Shown one piece after another: positions 24,712 through 32,238 of a stretch of DNA of 64,000 nt. This DNA comes from an archaeon (GTDB lineage: Archaea > Iainarchaeota > Iainarchaeia > CSSED10-239). The stretch's first letter is position 1; the number at the start of each line of letters is the position of its first letter. Made by a program: the position numbers and the translations under genes. The stretch is from positions 372,001-436,000 of the forward strand of contig JAKQTP010000138.1 in NCBI GenBank assembly GCA_029563035.1, read 5' to 3'. The notes beneath the pieces are model-generated. The model made no database searches. It saw only the letters and a program-made list of their open reading frames with translations, and was not told the DNA's origin.

Positions 24712-25602
24712 ATGGCAGAAAGAAGAGATATTTTTAGTGAGATTAATAGTAATAAACTAAAAACCGTATTTTTATTTATTGGTTTTTTTGCATTTATATT
24801 TTTACTTGCCATTGCAATAAAGTACATCTTTAATTTTACAGGTTTTGGAATATTGTTTATTGCTGGTGTTATTGCAATAGTTTATGCAATTATTGGTTAT
24901 TTTCTAGGTGACAAAATTGTTTTAGCAACAAGTGGCGCAAAAGAGGCTGATGAGAAGAAACATGTTTATCTTATTAATCTTGTTGAGGGCTTGTCTCTTT
25001 CTGCGGGAATACCAAAACCTAAAGTTTATGTAATTGAAGATAAGTCTCCAAATGCGTTTGCTACTGGAAGAAATCCAAAGCATTCATCTATTGCTGTAAC
25101 TACTGGTCTTTTAGAGATGATGAATAGGCAAGAACTAGAGGGAGTAATTGCTCATGAGATGTCTCATATACAGAATAGAGATATACAGGTTATGACCTTT
25201 GTTTCTGTTCTTTTTGGTATTGTTTCAATAACTTCAGATATTGCTTTAAGAGGGATGATTTATGGTGGTAGTGGAGATCGAGATAATAAGAATATACCTT
25301 TGTTAATTCTTGCAATTGTTTTAGTTATTCTTGCTCCGCTTATTGCTTTTATTATTCAAATGGCATTATCTAGAAACAGAGAATATCTTGCAGACTCTTC
25401 AGCAGGAAAATTAACACGATATCCTCAAGGGCTTGCAAGTGCTTTAAGAAAGATTTCTGGATTTAATCAGCCAGTAAAGAATGCAAGTAAAGGCACTGCT
25501 CATCTTTATATTGCTAATCCTCTTTCATCAGGTGGGTTGTCAAATCTGTTCTCCACTCATCCACCAATACAAGAAAGAATCAAAAGACTAGAGGCGATGT
25601 AA
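24712..25602 (+). CDS. htpX: HtpX-type M48 membrane metalloprotease
   Basis: A 296-residue zinc protease acting in membrane protein quality control. Four hydrophobic segments are present (about 17-40, 45-66, 155-180, 194-220). The zinc motif is AHEMSHIQNRD near residue 144, with the downstream Glu in NREYLADSSA, and the C-terminal STHPPIQERIKRLEAM. These match HtpX. The ATG is close to TATA-like sequence. A motif copy (25611-25633) follows its stop. Confidence 0.95.
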   Translation: MAERRDIFSEINSNKLKTVFLFIGFFAFIFLLAIAIKYIFNFTGFGILFIAGVIAIVYAIIGYFLGDKIVLATSGAKEADEKKHVYLINLVEGLSLSAGIPKPKVYVIEDKSPNAFATGRNPKHSSIAVTTGLLEMMNRQELEGVIAHEMSHIQNRDIQVMTFVSVLFGIVSITSDIALRGMIYGGSGDRDNKNIPLLILAIVLVILAPLIAFIIQMALSRNREYLADSSAGKLTRYPQGLASALRKISGFNQPVKNASKGTAHLYIANPLSSGGLSNLFSTHPPIQERIKRLEAM

Positions 25603-25610
25603 TTTTCTTT

Positions 25611-25633
25611 TTTCGCACTGGACATCTACCCTC
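25611..25633 (-). repeat. Motif copy B: GGGTAGATGTCCAGTGCGAAA
   Basis: On the minus strand this reads GAGGGTAGATGTCCAGTGCGAAA. It shares GTAG.TGTCCA.TGC with copies at 20650 and 59583. It lies eight bases after the htpX stop codon and upstream of the toxin-antitoxin operon, with the motif pointing toward htpX. Confidence 0.5.
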
Positions 25634-25682
25634 AAAAGCTTTTTAAACTACTAATTCTATAATATATTTATAATAATTAGAA

Positions 25683-25707
25683 ATGTGTAGTTTATGCGGT
25701 TACACAT
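25683..25707. promoter_or_regulatory. Inverted repeat ATGTGTA...TACACAT before TA operon
   Basis: Seven-bp perfect arms (25683-25689 and 25701-25707) flank 11 bases, directly before the TATA-like ATTTAAAAAC. Position and symmetry fit an autoregulatory operator of the antitoxin at 25750. Binding is inference. Confidence 0.45.
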
Positions 25708-25749
25708 ATTTAAAAACTGTTTGATTATTAACTTATTTGGTGATAAACT

Positions 25750-25971
25750 ATGCCAAATATGACTCTAAGTATTTCGCAAGAAATGTATGATAAAATGAAG
25801 AATTATTCTGAAATAAGGTGGAGTGAAGTTGCAAGAAAAGCATTTGCCGAAAAAATAAATCATATGGAAATGCTTGATGACTTAAAAGAAGTTACGCAAG
25901 CAAGAAAAGAATATAAAGAAGGGAAAGGGATTAAATTTTCTGATTTAAAAAAAGAGATGGGAAGGATATGA
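25750..25971 (+). CDS. Ribbon-helix-helix antitoxin
   Basis: A 73-residue protein. The opening (TLSISQEMYDKMKNYSEIRW, then SEVARKAFAEKI) looks like a ribbon-helix-helix DNA-binding domain, and the tail (LDDLKEVTQARKEYKEGKGI) is a typical toxin-binding helix. It overlaps the RelE-type toxin by four bases (ATGA), the usual order of an antitoxin-toxin operon. The ribosome site is GGTGATAAAC. A palindrome at 25683 could be its operator. Confidence 0.75.
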   Translation: MPNMTLSISQEMYDKMKNYSEIRWSEVARKAFAEKINHMEMLDDLKEVTQARKEYKEGKGIKFSDLKKEMGRI

Positions 25972-26456
25972 CCTTTGAGATTTATATTACAGAAAAACAA
26001 AAGAAAATATTAAAATCATTAGACAAAAAAATCGAAGATCAAATATTTAAAAAACTAGAGCAATTATCTGAAAACCCAGAACTAGGAAAACCACTGTCAC
26101 ACGAACTAAGCGGTTGTAGAAGTTTACATATAGGAAATTATAGGGTTATTTATGAATTTAAATCTGATAAAATATACATTCTTTCTGTAGGGCATAGAAA
26201 ATACATATATACTTATTTTAACCCAGAAACAAATTCAGAATTTACAAATGTATTAAAATCCCCTCAATTGAAAATATATTATATAACTGCAGGGAAAGAA
26301 ACTAATGATAAGAAATTTATGAAGTTTATTAAAGAAAAACTAGATGAATATGAAACTATAGAAGATATAGAATATGTTAAGAAAATAAGAAAAAAATTAA
26401 AAAAAGAGAAATTAATTACTGAAAAAGAGTTATTGAAAGAATTAAATTTGGAGTAA
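25968..26456 (+). CDS. RelE/ParE-type toxin with extra C-terminal region
   Basis: A 162-residue protein. Residues 1-85 have the RelE/ParE fold marks: YITEKQKKILKSLDKKIEDQ, then LGKPLSHELSGCRSLHIGNY, then RVIYEFKSDKIYILSVGHRK. RelE family toxins normally have 80-95 residues; here about 75 more follow. The tail IEDIEYVKKIRKKLKKEK resembles the C-terminus of the antitoxin in the same operon. It is translationally coupled to the antitoxin. The tail could self-neutralise the toxin; that is speculation. Confidence 0.75.
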   Translation: MTFEIYITEKQKKILKSLDKKIEDQIFKKLEQLSENPELGKPLSHELSGCRSLHIGNYRVIYEFKSDKIYILSVGHRKYIYTYFNPETNSEFTNVLKSPQLKIYYITAGKETNDKKFMKFIKEKLDEYETIEDIEYVKKIRKKLKKEKLITEKELLKELNLE

Positions 26457-26458
26457 AC

Positions 26459-27544
26459 ATGGAACAAGATATTAATAACATTGTTGAGCAGATGCTTAAT
26501 ACCTATAATAAGAATCAAGTCTTTATTTCTCGTCTTAGATCTCTTAATATCTCTGAAGTAGCTAATCCTTATAATCCTGAAGAAAAACTGATAGAGAACA
26601 TTTCATATGAAAGAAACTTTTCTTTAAAAGTTGCAGGTGTTGATTCAGGGTTTGTGTCTAAGCAACTAAATTTTGCAAATATTACAATCATAAAAGAAAG
26701 CGGGGTGTTTTTTGATTATCAAGACGGGGAATTAAAAGACTATAGGTATTTTCCAAACATGTATAATCTGCCAAAACCCTATCTTTCAAGTTCTTCATTA
26801 GAACTAGAAGAAATAATGTGGAACACATCTATTTCTCGCTTAGAAAAAGAACTGCAAATTTCTTCACTAATTCTTGGACAATGCAACAACGTCCCCGACC
26901 TTCTTTTGTTTGACGGCTCCATAATTCCTCAATACATCAACAAGCCAACAAGGGATTGTCCTCAAAAAAAGAAATACGAGTATTTGCTTTCTAGATTCTT
27001 GTTTGTTTACAAAGAAGCAAGAGAGAAAAAGATTTTCTTAGCAGGTGCAATTGAAGACTCTAGGGCAAATCGTTTCTTTTCAGTTTTAAAAGAAGAAATC
27101 TTTAATGATCAAAATTTTGACTTTGAGTTATTTGATGCTTTTTTAGTTTTTTCTCTGCTTTCTAAAAATCAAAGAACAGGTGTCTTTAAATATTCCAAGG
27201 ATCCTAAGTCCCACCCAATACTTTCTGATTTCCCTGAAGAGATAAGGGACAATCTCTATTGTTGTTATTTGAAACTTTCAGATAATGATTATCCTCTAAG
27301 GCTGGAGTTTGTTTATTACAAGGAGTTTGGTCTTTCTCTAAAGGACTACACAGAAAAGCTTGTTCAAATGGTGTCTGAGATATCTTCTTTTAACCCAAAA
27401 TACACCTACCCTTCAGTTTTAATAGAGGCAGACATAAGAAGTCGCTTGACTCTTCAAGAAATAGATCTAATTACTAACAAGATACTTGAGAAAACCAAAA
27501 GTTATGGCTTTAGATTTCCAAGAAGAGAGTCCAGAGTGTTCTAA
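26459..27544 (+). CDS. nurA: NurA 5'-3' nuclease
   Basis: A 361-residue nuclease that, with HerA, resects DNA ends for recombination. Landmarks: VAGVDSGFVSKQ (first acidic site), LLLFDGSIIPQY, AGAIEDSRANRFFS and SVLIEADIRSRLT. These acidic clusters mark the NurA domain. Start ATG is two bases after the toxin stop, with a GGAG ribosome site inside the toxin gene. The partner HerA is encoded 10 kb upstream on the other strand, unusual since herA and nurA are often adjacent in archaea. Confidence 0.88.
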   Translation: MEQDINNIVEQMLNTYNKNQVFISRLRSLNISEVANPYNPEEKLIENISYERNFSLKVAGVDSGFVSKQLNFANITIIKESGVFFDYQDGELKDYRYFPNMYNLPKPYLSSSSLELEEIMWNTSISRLEKELQISSLILGQCNNVPDLLLFDGSIIPQYINKPTRDCPQKKKYEYLLSRFLFVYKEAREKKIFLAGAIEDSRANRFFSVLKEEIFNDQNFDFELFDAFLVFSLLSKNQRTGVFKYSKDPKSHPILSDFPEEIRDNLYCCYLKLSDNDYPLRLEFVYYKEFGLSLKDYTEKLVQMVSEISSFNPKYTYPSVLIEADIRSRLTLQEIDLITNKILEKTKSYGFRFPRRESRVF

Positions 27545-27664
27545 AGTTTCCTTTCCTATTTTTTTGTGCTTAAAAGTTAAAAAATCAAACACAATCATTT
27601 ATTAATAAGATAGTTGCAAAACTAATACAGATATATAAAATTTAAAGGAAAATGGTGATAGGTT

Positions 27665-27757
27665 ATGATGCTTTTAGATGTTCTTGAGTTTTCAGGAGTA
27701 CTTACGGCTTGCGTTGTTTGTACAATATACTTAGCAAGAAACAAAATTCGCTTATAG
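27665..27757 (+). CDS. 30-residue single-span membrane protein (small ORF)
   Basis: ATG at 27665 (or the next ATG at 27668) through TAG at 27755-27757 encodes 30 residues, MMLLDVLEFSGVLTACVVCT followed by IYLARNKIRL: a hydrophobic core with a basic C-terminus. A GGTGATAGG-type ribosome site lies just upstream, and TATA-like ATATATAAAATTTAAAG is at 27631-27647. It has two cysteines. Not recognised; coding status is inference from the ribosome site, promoter and composition. Confidence 0.4.
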   Translation: MMLLDVLEFSGVLTACVVCTIYLARNKIRL

Positions 27758-27873
27758 ACCCTAATTTTTGATAAAAGCCTATTTTTTTTGCTAAAAAACA
27801 ACCAATGGTTAGGATTTCTAACCAAAAAACTTCTTTTTCTAAAAAAAGCGAAAGCGATCTTTTTATATTAAAG

Positions 27874-27890
27874 TCATGACTATATCATGA
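27874..27890. promoter_or_regulatory. Two TCATGA palindromes 11 bp apart
   Basis: TCATGA at 27874-27879 and 27885-27890 are spaced by exactly one helical turn, lying between TATA-like TTTTTATATTAAAG and the ATG at 27897. A plausible operator for the winged-helix protein that follows. Not proven. Confidence 0.35.
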
Positions 27891-27896
27891 TATACT

Positions 27897-28352
27897 ATGA
27901 CAGATAATGACACAGACAAGACTAAAAGAATGTTCCTTGAGCAATTGTTAGGAAATCAATTCAAGGAGTTAGGGTTGTCTGACTTAATGGCAATTCAGGA
28001 AAAAACTCAAGATCCTTTAGTCCTTTCTGTTCTGGTCTTCAAGTTACTTGAAGAAAGAAAGGAAACCAACAGAATCTTAAGTGAAATCAATGAAAAGTAC
28101 GAAAAGTTACAATCTTCCATACAAAATAAAAACACCTCAAATAATAACCTAGAAATTGTTCTTTTGCCAGAAACAGACGAACGGATTATCAGCTACATAA
28201 AGGAGCATGGAAAAGCTGATGCCGAAGAAATCAAAGAAATGTTTGGCTATAAAGGAACAAATGCTGCAAGTCAGAGATTAAATAACCTAGTAAAAGCAAA
28301 CCACTTACAGAAAGTCAACTCTGGAAGAAAGGTTTATTTTGTAGTTAAGTAA
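27897..28352 (+). CDS. Winged-helix DNA-binding protein
   Basis: A 151-residue protein. Residues 1-75 are helical and charged. Residues 90-151 look like a winged helix: ERIISYIKEHGKADAEEIKE, then GTNAASQRLNNLVKANHLQK ending in a beta wing VNSGRKVYFVVK. The spacing and motifs fit a MarR/ArsR-like or wHTH fold without a ligand domain I know. It may autoregulate at the TCATGA pair upstream. Confidence 0.6.
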   Translation: MTDNDTDKTKRMFLEQLLGNQFKELGLSDLMAIQEKTQDPLVLSVLVFKLLEERKETNRILSEINEKYEKLQSSIQNKNTSNNNLEIVLLPETDERIISYIKEHGKADAEEIKEMFGYKGTNAASQRLNNLVKANHLQKVNSGRKVYFVVK

Positions 28353-28458
28353 GTTTTAGAATAGAAATGGTAATAGATTTTAAAACCCCCAATTTGGTAA
28401 TAGAACTGCAAAAGGAACTTTTCCTTCCTTTTTTCTGCCGATAGTAATATTCAAATAA

Positions 28459-28492
28459 AAAAGAGAAAAAGATTTCTATTCTTTTCTCTTTT
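28459..28492. terminator. Perfect inverted repeat AAAAGAGAAAA/TTTTCTCTTTT
   Basis: An 11-bp perfect stem (28459-28469 with 28482-28492) encloses 12 bases and sits 106 bases after the winged-helix gene. The T-rich 3' arm suits an archaeal terminator, which relies mainly on U-rich runs. The function is an inference from position. Confidence 0.4.
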
Positions 28493-28633
28493 CTGCCTAT
28501 TTTAATAATTAAGATTGCTCATATAAAAATCTAAAGAGCAATTTCTTTTTTAGGTAAAAACCTAATTAATAATTTCTATTTATAATATATTTGTTTCTTA
28601 CATATCTATAAAATTTAAAAAGGTGGAAAACAT

Positions 28634-30805
28634 ATGAAAAATAAAAACTCAATTTTATATATTATAATAGGAATATTACTGGTAGGGTTATTTTTTGTTT
28701 TTCTTACAAATACTAATTCTAATAAAGCCCCTGTAGTAACAACCACTACTCAAGACCCAAACACCAACACTCCAACAACAATCAATACAAAAACCCGGAC
28801 TCAACCAGTTTATTTTAAAGGCTCTGATTTTTTAGTTTTAACTAAAGAAGACATGTTGCTTCTTTTACAGCAAGGCTCAACAAGCTCTAGTAGAAATGAA
28901 GGGCTGAAGTCTCTTTCAGTAGGGGGTGCCATGACTGATGGTGCTCCTGCTCCAGTAGTAATGGAGAGTAGCTATGATTCTGCAACTGGAGTTTCTCAAG
29001 ACTATTCCGGAACTAATGTCCAAGTAGAAGGCATTGATGAAGGAGATATTGTTAAAACAAACGGAGATAAGATCTTTATTGGCAAAGATCACAAGTTAAT
29101 AGTTATAAACAATGTTAATCCACCACTTAATGATATCTATGATTTGATGATTTCAAAAGAACCAAAAGATAATAGACATTATTTATATTATACCCCTGAA
29201 GAAACAATCCAAACTATATTGCTTGATCAAGATTTACTATACCTAGTAACTACAAAATATCACTTAGAGTCAAAGTTTGATAATTCTTTGCTTTACCCTC
29301 AAAGATTATCAATACCAACAACAGTAGTTACAACTTACAAGATAAAAGAAAACGCCCTAGAAGAGTTAAGTAAAATTGAAATTGATGGTATGTATTATCA
29401 ATCAAGATTAAAAAACGGCTATGTCTATCTAATCACAAACAACTATAGTTTCTATTATGCTAATCCAATATTATTAGATGATATAATAATCAACCCAATA
29501 ATAGAAACAAAAGCAGGAAAAGTTTCAAGCACAGAAAGAACTGTAGTAATGCCAAAGGATGGAACGCCAGAAAATAAAAACATGTATACAGTTACAACTT
29601 TAAAATATAGCGATTCTAAGGATTCAGTGATTGATTCTCTAGACCTATTACTTGATTATTCCAGCACAATCTATATGAGCGAAAACAACCTGTATATTGC
29701 TCATAAGGAAAACCAATATTGGGGCTGGAGATTGTATGGCTATTATAATAACAATATAGATGTCTTTAAAGAAATCTACAAAGAAATTTATCCAAGTTCA
29801 GTAAAATCCCAAATAGAAAAGAATATTGATGACCCTGAAAAGCTTTTAGAGATCTTAAATGACTATTATAATTCTTTAGATGAAGATAAAAAAGAAGAAT
29901 TATACGATGATATACAAGATGCAACAGAAAATTATTATCAAAAAAAGCAAAAAGAAAGAGAAAAGACTTTCATCAACAAGATAGAGTTAAAGGCAGATGG
30001 TAAGCTTGGAGACATAACAACTGGCTTTGTCCAAGGAGATCTTCTAAACCAGTTTTCTTTAGATGAAGATAAGGATGGTTATCTAAGGGTTGCAATTACA
30101 TATAGAAATGAAGATTACAAAAACGAAAATGCAATAGTAATTCTAGATTCATCTCTTGAAAAGTATTCTGAGCTTGATGGCTTAGCAGAGGATGAATCAA
30201 TCTATAGTGTAAGGTTTATGGATGATAAAGTCTATTTAGTTACCTTTAGACAAATGGATCCTTTCTTTGTTATAGATTTAAGTGATAGAAAGCACCCAGA
30301 GGTTTTAGGTTTCTTAAAGATACCTGGTTATAGCAATTACTTGCATCCAATAAGCGATACCTTAATACTTGGTGTTGGTCAAGACACAAAAACCAACAAG
30401 TGGGGTGGTGTCTCTCAAGCAGGTGTAAAAGTAAGCTTGTTTGATGTCTCAGATTATAAAGACCCAAAAGAAGTCTCAACTTATGTTGTTGATACTGATA
30501 ACTCTTACACACCAATACAAAACGATCACAAGGCCTTCTTATATATTGAAAAGAACAATCTAGTAGTAATTCCAGTAAATGAATATTACAATACTAGAGA
30601 GCCAGGAATGAATTTCTATGTTCTTGAGTTAACAGAAAAAGATATTGTTGAAAAAGAGATTATCAATCACAAAAACAGTCAAAGCTGGTATAGTGGCATC
30701 TTAAGATCTTTGTATATCGGCGATGAGCTATATACCATCTCAGACAACCAGCTAGTAACCTACAACTTTGAAACCGAAGATAAGACAAAAGTTAGCTTAA
30801 ACTAA
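28634..30805 (+). CDS. Secreted beta-propeller protein (PF09826-like)
   Basis: A 723-residue protein with an N-terminal signal anchor (residues 8-25), a Thr/Asn-rich linker up to about 60, then repeated strands. The motif VEGIDEGDIVKTNGDKIFIG near residues 135-154 is typical of the archaeal secreted beta-propeller domain family. Later repeats are seen around residues 485-510 and 528-575 (VRFMDDKVYLVTFRQMDPFF). Probably cell-surface. A GGTGG ribosome site lies before the ATG. Ligand unknown. Confidence 0.8.
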   Translation: MKNKNSILYIIIGILLVGLFFVFLTNTNSNKAPVVTTTTQDPNTNTPTTINTKTRTQPVYFKGSDFLVLTKEDMLLLLQQGSTSSSRNEGLKSLSVGGAMTDGAPAPVVMESSYDSATGVSQDYSGTNVQVEGIDEGDIVKTNGDKIFIGKDHKLIVINNVNPPLNDIYDLMISKEPKDNRHYLYYTPEETIQTILLDQDLLYLVTTKYHLESKFDNSLLYPQRLSIPTTVVTTYKIKENALEELSKIEIDGMYYQSRLKNGYVYLITNNYSFYYANPILLDDIIINPIIETKAGKVSSTERTVVMPKDGTPENKNMYTVTTLKYSDSKDSVIDSLDLLLDYSSTIYMSENNLYIAHKENQYWGWRLYGYYNNNIDVFKEIYKEIYPSSVKSQIEKNIDDPEKLLEILNDYYNSLDEDKKEELYDDIQDATENYYQKKQKEREKTFINKIELKADGKLGDITTGFVQGDLLNQFSLDEDKDGYLRVAITYRNEDYKNENAIVILDSSLEKYSELDGLAEDESIYSVRFMDDKVYLVTFRQMDPFFVIDLSDRKHPEVLGFLKIPGYSNYLHPISDTLILGVGQDTKTNKWGGVSQAGVKVSLFDVSDYKDPKEVSTYVVDTDNSYTPIQNDHKAFLYIEKNNLVVIPVNEYYNTREPGMNFYVLELTEKDIVEKEIINHKNSQSWYSGILRSLYIGDELYTISDNQLVTYNFETEDKTKVSLN

Positions 30806-30935
30806 CTTTTCTTTTTCTATTTTTTTGAAAATTGCGAATTGGCAGTCACCAATTGAAATTGAGTTGTTGACAAATTGTCAACAACTGAAAATGCCTGCTT
30901 CTGATGGTAAATACTACAAGACAGATTGTGCCAAC

Positions 30936-31616
30936 TTAGAAGGTCTTTTTAGAATTATTCAATCTTCTTCCAACACTACACATCTTAGCAATAGGGCATT
31001 CCCTACATTTTGGCTTTCTAGAAAAGCAGATATTTTGCCCAAGTGTTACAAAAAGATAATTTGTTTTATTCCATAGCCTTTTAGGCAAAACTTCTCTTAA
31101 GGCCTTTTCTGTTTCTGGTGGATTTTTTGTTTTTACTATCCCTAAGATATTAGTAATTCTATGTACATGTGTATCCACACAGATTCCTGGCTTACCAAAG
31201 GCAACAGAAACAACAAGGTTAGCTGTTTTTCTACCAACTCCAGGAAGCGTTAACAATTGCTCAATCTCATCAGGCACTTTACCTGCAAATTTCTCATTAA
31301 CCACTTTAGGTAATTCTTTTAAGTGCTTGGCTTTAGTCTTATAAAACCCAACTGGGTATAGCAGTTTTTCAAGTTCTTTTTGAGATATCTTTTCTAGGTC
31401 TTTAAAGCTTTTGACTTTAAGAAACAGCCTTTTGCAAACAACATCTGTTGTCTTGTCTAATGTTCTTGCTGAAAGAATAGTTGCAATCAAAACAAAAAAA
31501 GGCTTTTTATATTCTAAATAAACACTCTCAGCAAAAGGCAAAGGATATTTTTTAAGTGCTTTCTCAAGCACATAATAGATTTTGTTGATTTCTGCTGTAT
31601 TCATGTTATTTTGCAA
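30936..31616 (-). CDS. nth: Endonuclease III (DNA glycosylase/AP lyase)
   Basis: A 226-residue base-excision enzyme. The helix-hairpin-helix is LLTLPGVGRKTANLVVSVAF with the catalytic Lys (GRKTA), and the essential Asp is in GICVDTHVHRITNIL. The C-terminal iron-sulfur loop CFSRKPKCRECPIAKMC follows the C-x6-C-x2-C-x5-C pattern exactly. The start at 31616 or the in-frame ATG 12 bases later cannot be distinguished. It lies downstream of the tandem palindromes at 31647-31708. Confidence 0.96.
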   Translation of the reverse strand: MQNNMNTAEINKIYYVLEKALKKYPLPFAESVYLEYKKPFFVLIATILSARTLDKTTDVVCKRLFLKVKSFKDLEKISQKELEKLLYPVGFYKTKAKHLKELPKVVNEKFAGKVPDEIEQLLTLPGVGRKTANLVVSVAFGKPGICVDTHVHRITNILGIVKTKNPPETEKALREVLPKRLWNKTNYLFVTLGQNICFSRKPKCRECPIAKMCSVGRRLNNSKKTF

Positions 31617-31646
31617 TTTAAATGTATTTTTCTTTATTTAGTAAAA

Positions 31647-31708
31647 AATCTATGTTAATTGTAATTAACACAGATTCGAATCTATGTTAAGTAGACTTAA
31701 CATAGATT
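31647..31708. repeat. Two tandem 30-bp palindromes (AATCTATGTTAA...)
   Basis: First palindrome 31647-31676 (AATCTATGTTAATT, GT, AATTAACACAGATT; one mismatch). Second 31679-31708 (AATCTATGTTAAGT, AG, ACTTAACATAGATT; perfect). They share the same arms and are separated by CG. The full 62 bp could also fold as one 30-bp hairpin with four mismatches. It lies between the end of gtrA and the start of nth, both on the minus strand. Terminator, operator or transposon relic; not settled. Confidence 0.6.
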
Positions 31709-31719
31709 TAAGTGGTATC

Positions 31720-32166
31720 TTAATTAGATTCTCTTTTTTTAAATGTGATTTTCTTGTTTGCTGTATAGTTCCAAACAAAACCAACACCTATAGCAATAAC
31801 TTTTCCAATCATATAATGCAAGCCTATGACATCCACGCAAAGCTTTAACACTCCTAGATTGATCAACAATCCGATTAATGAAATAAAAGCAAACAATCCA
31901 AACTGTTTTGCAATTCTTTTGTCTTTGTCTTTAAAAGTTATGGTTTTTTGTCCAATATATCCTACAATAATACCTATACAGTATGATATTGTTGCAGAGA
32001 TAAGATAGTTAATGCCAATAAACTCAGTAAATATAAAAAGCAAAGCCAAATCATAGACTGTTGCAATAATAGAAATAATTAAGTAACATATCAACACTTC
32101 ACTAATTCTATTGATCAAAGGCATTTTTTTTATTATCTTTTTTACAACAAAATCAATTAAGCTCAC
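31720..32166 (-). CDS. GtrA-family membrane protein
   Basis: A 148-residue protein with four transmembrane segments. CYLIISIIATVYDLALLFIF opens the domain, followed by ISYCIGIIVGYIGQKTITFK and VGFVWNYTANKKITFKK, the two characteristic GtrA half-repeats. Members are thought to flip lipid-linked sugars for glycosylation of surface polymers. It opens the surface-glycan island and is divergent from the flippase gene. Confidence 0.85.
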   Translation of the reverse strand: MSLIDFVVKKIIKKMPLINRISEVLICYLIISIIATVYDLALLFIFTEFIGINYLISATISYCIGIIVGYIGQKTITFKDKDKRIAKQFGLFAFISLIGLLINLGVLKLCVDVIGLHYMIGKVIAIGVGFVWNYTANKKITFKKRESN

Positions 32167-32238
32167 ATATATCTTAAATCCAAATACTTAATAAATATTT
32201 GTAAAATATATTTATATCAAACAAATAAGAAAATCAAC

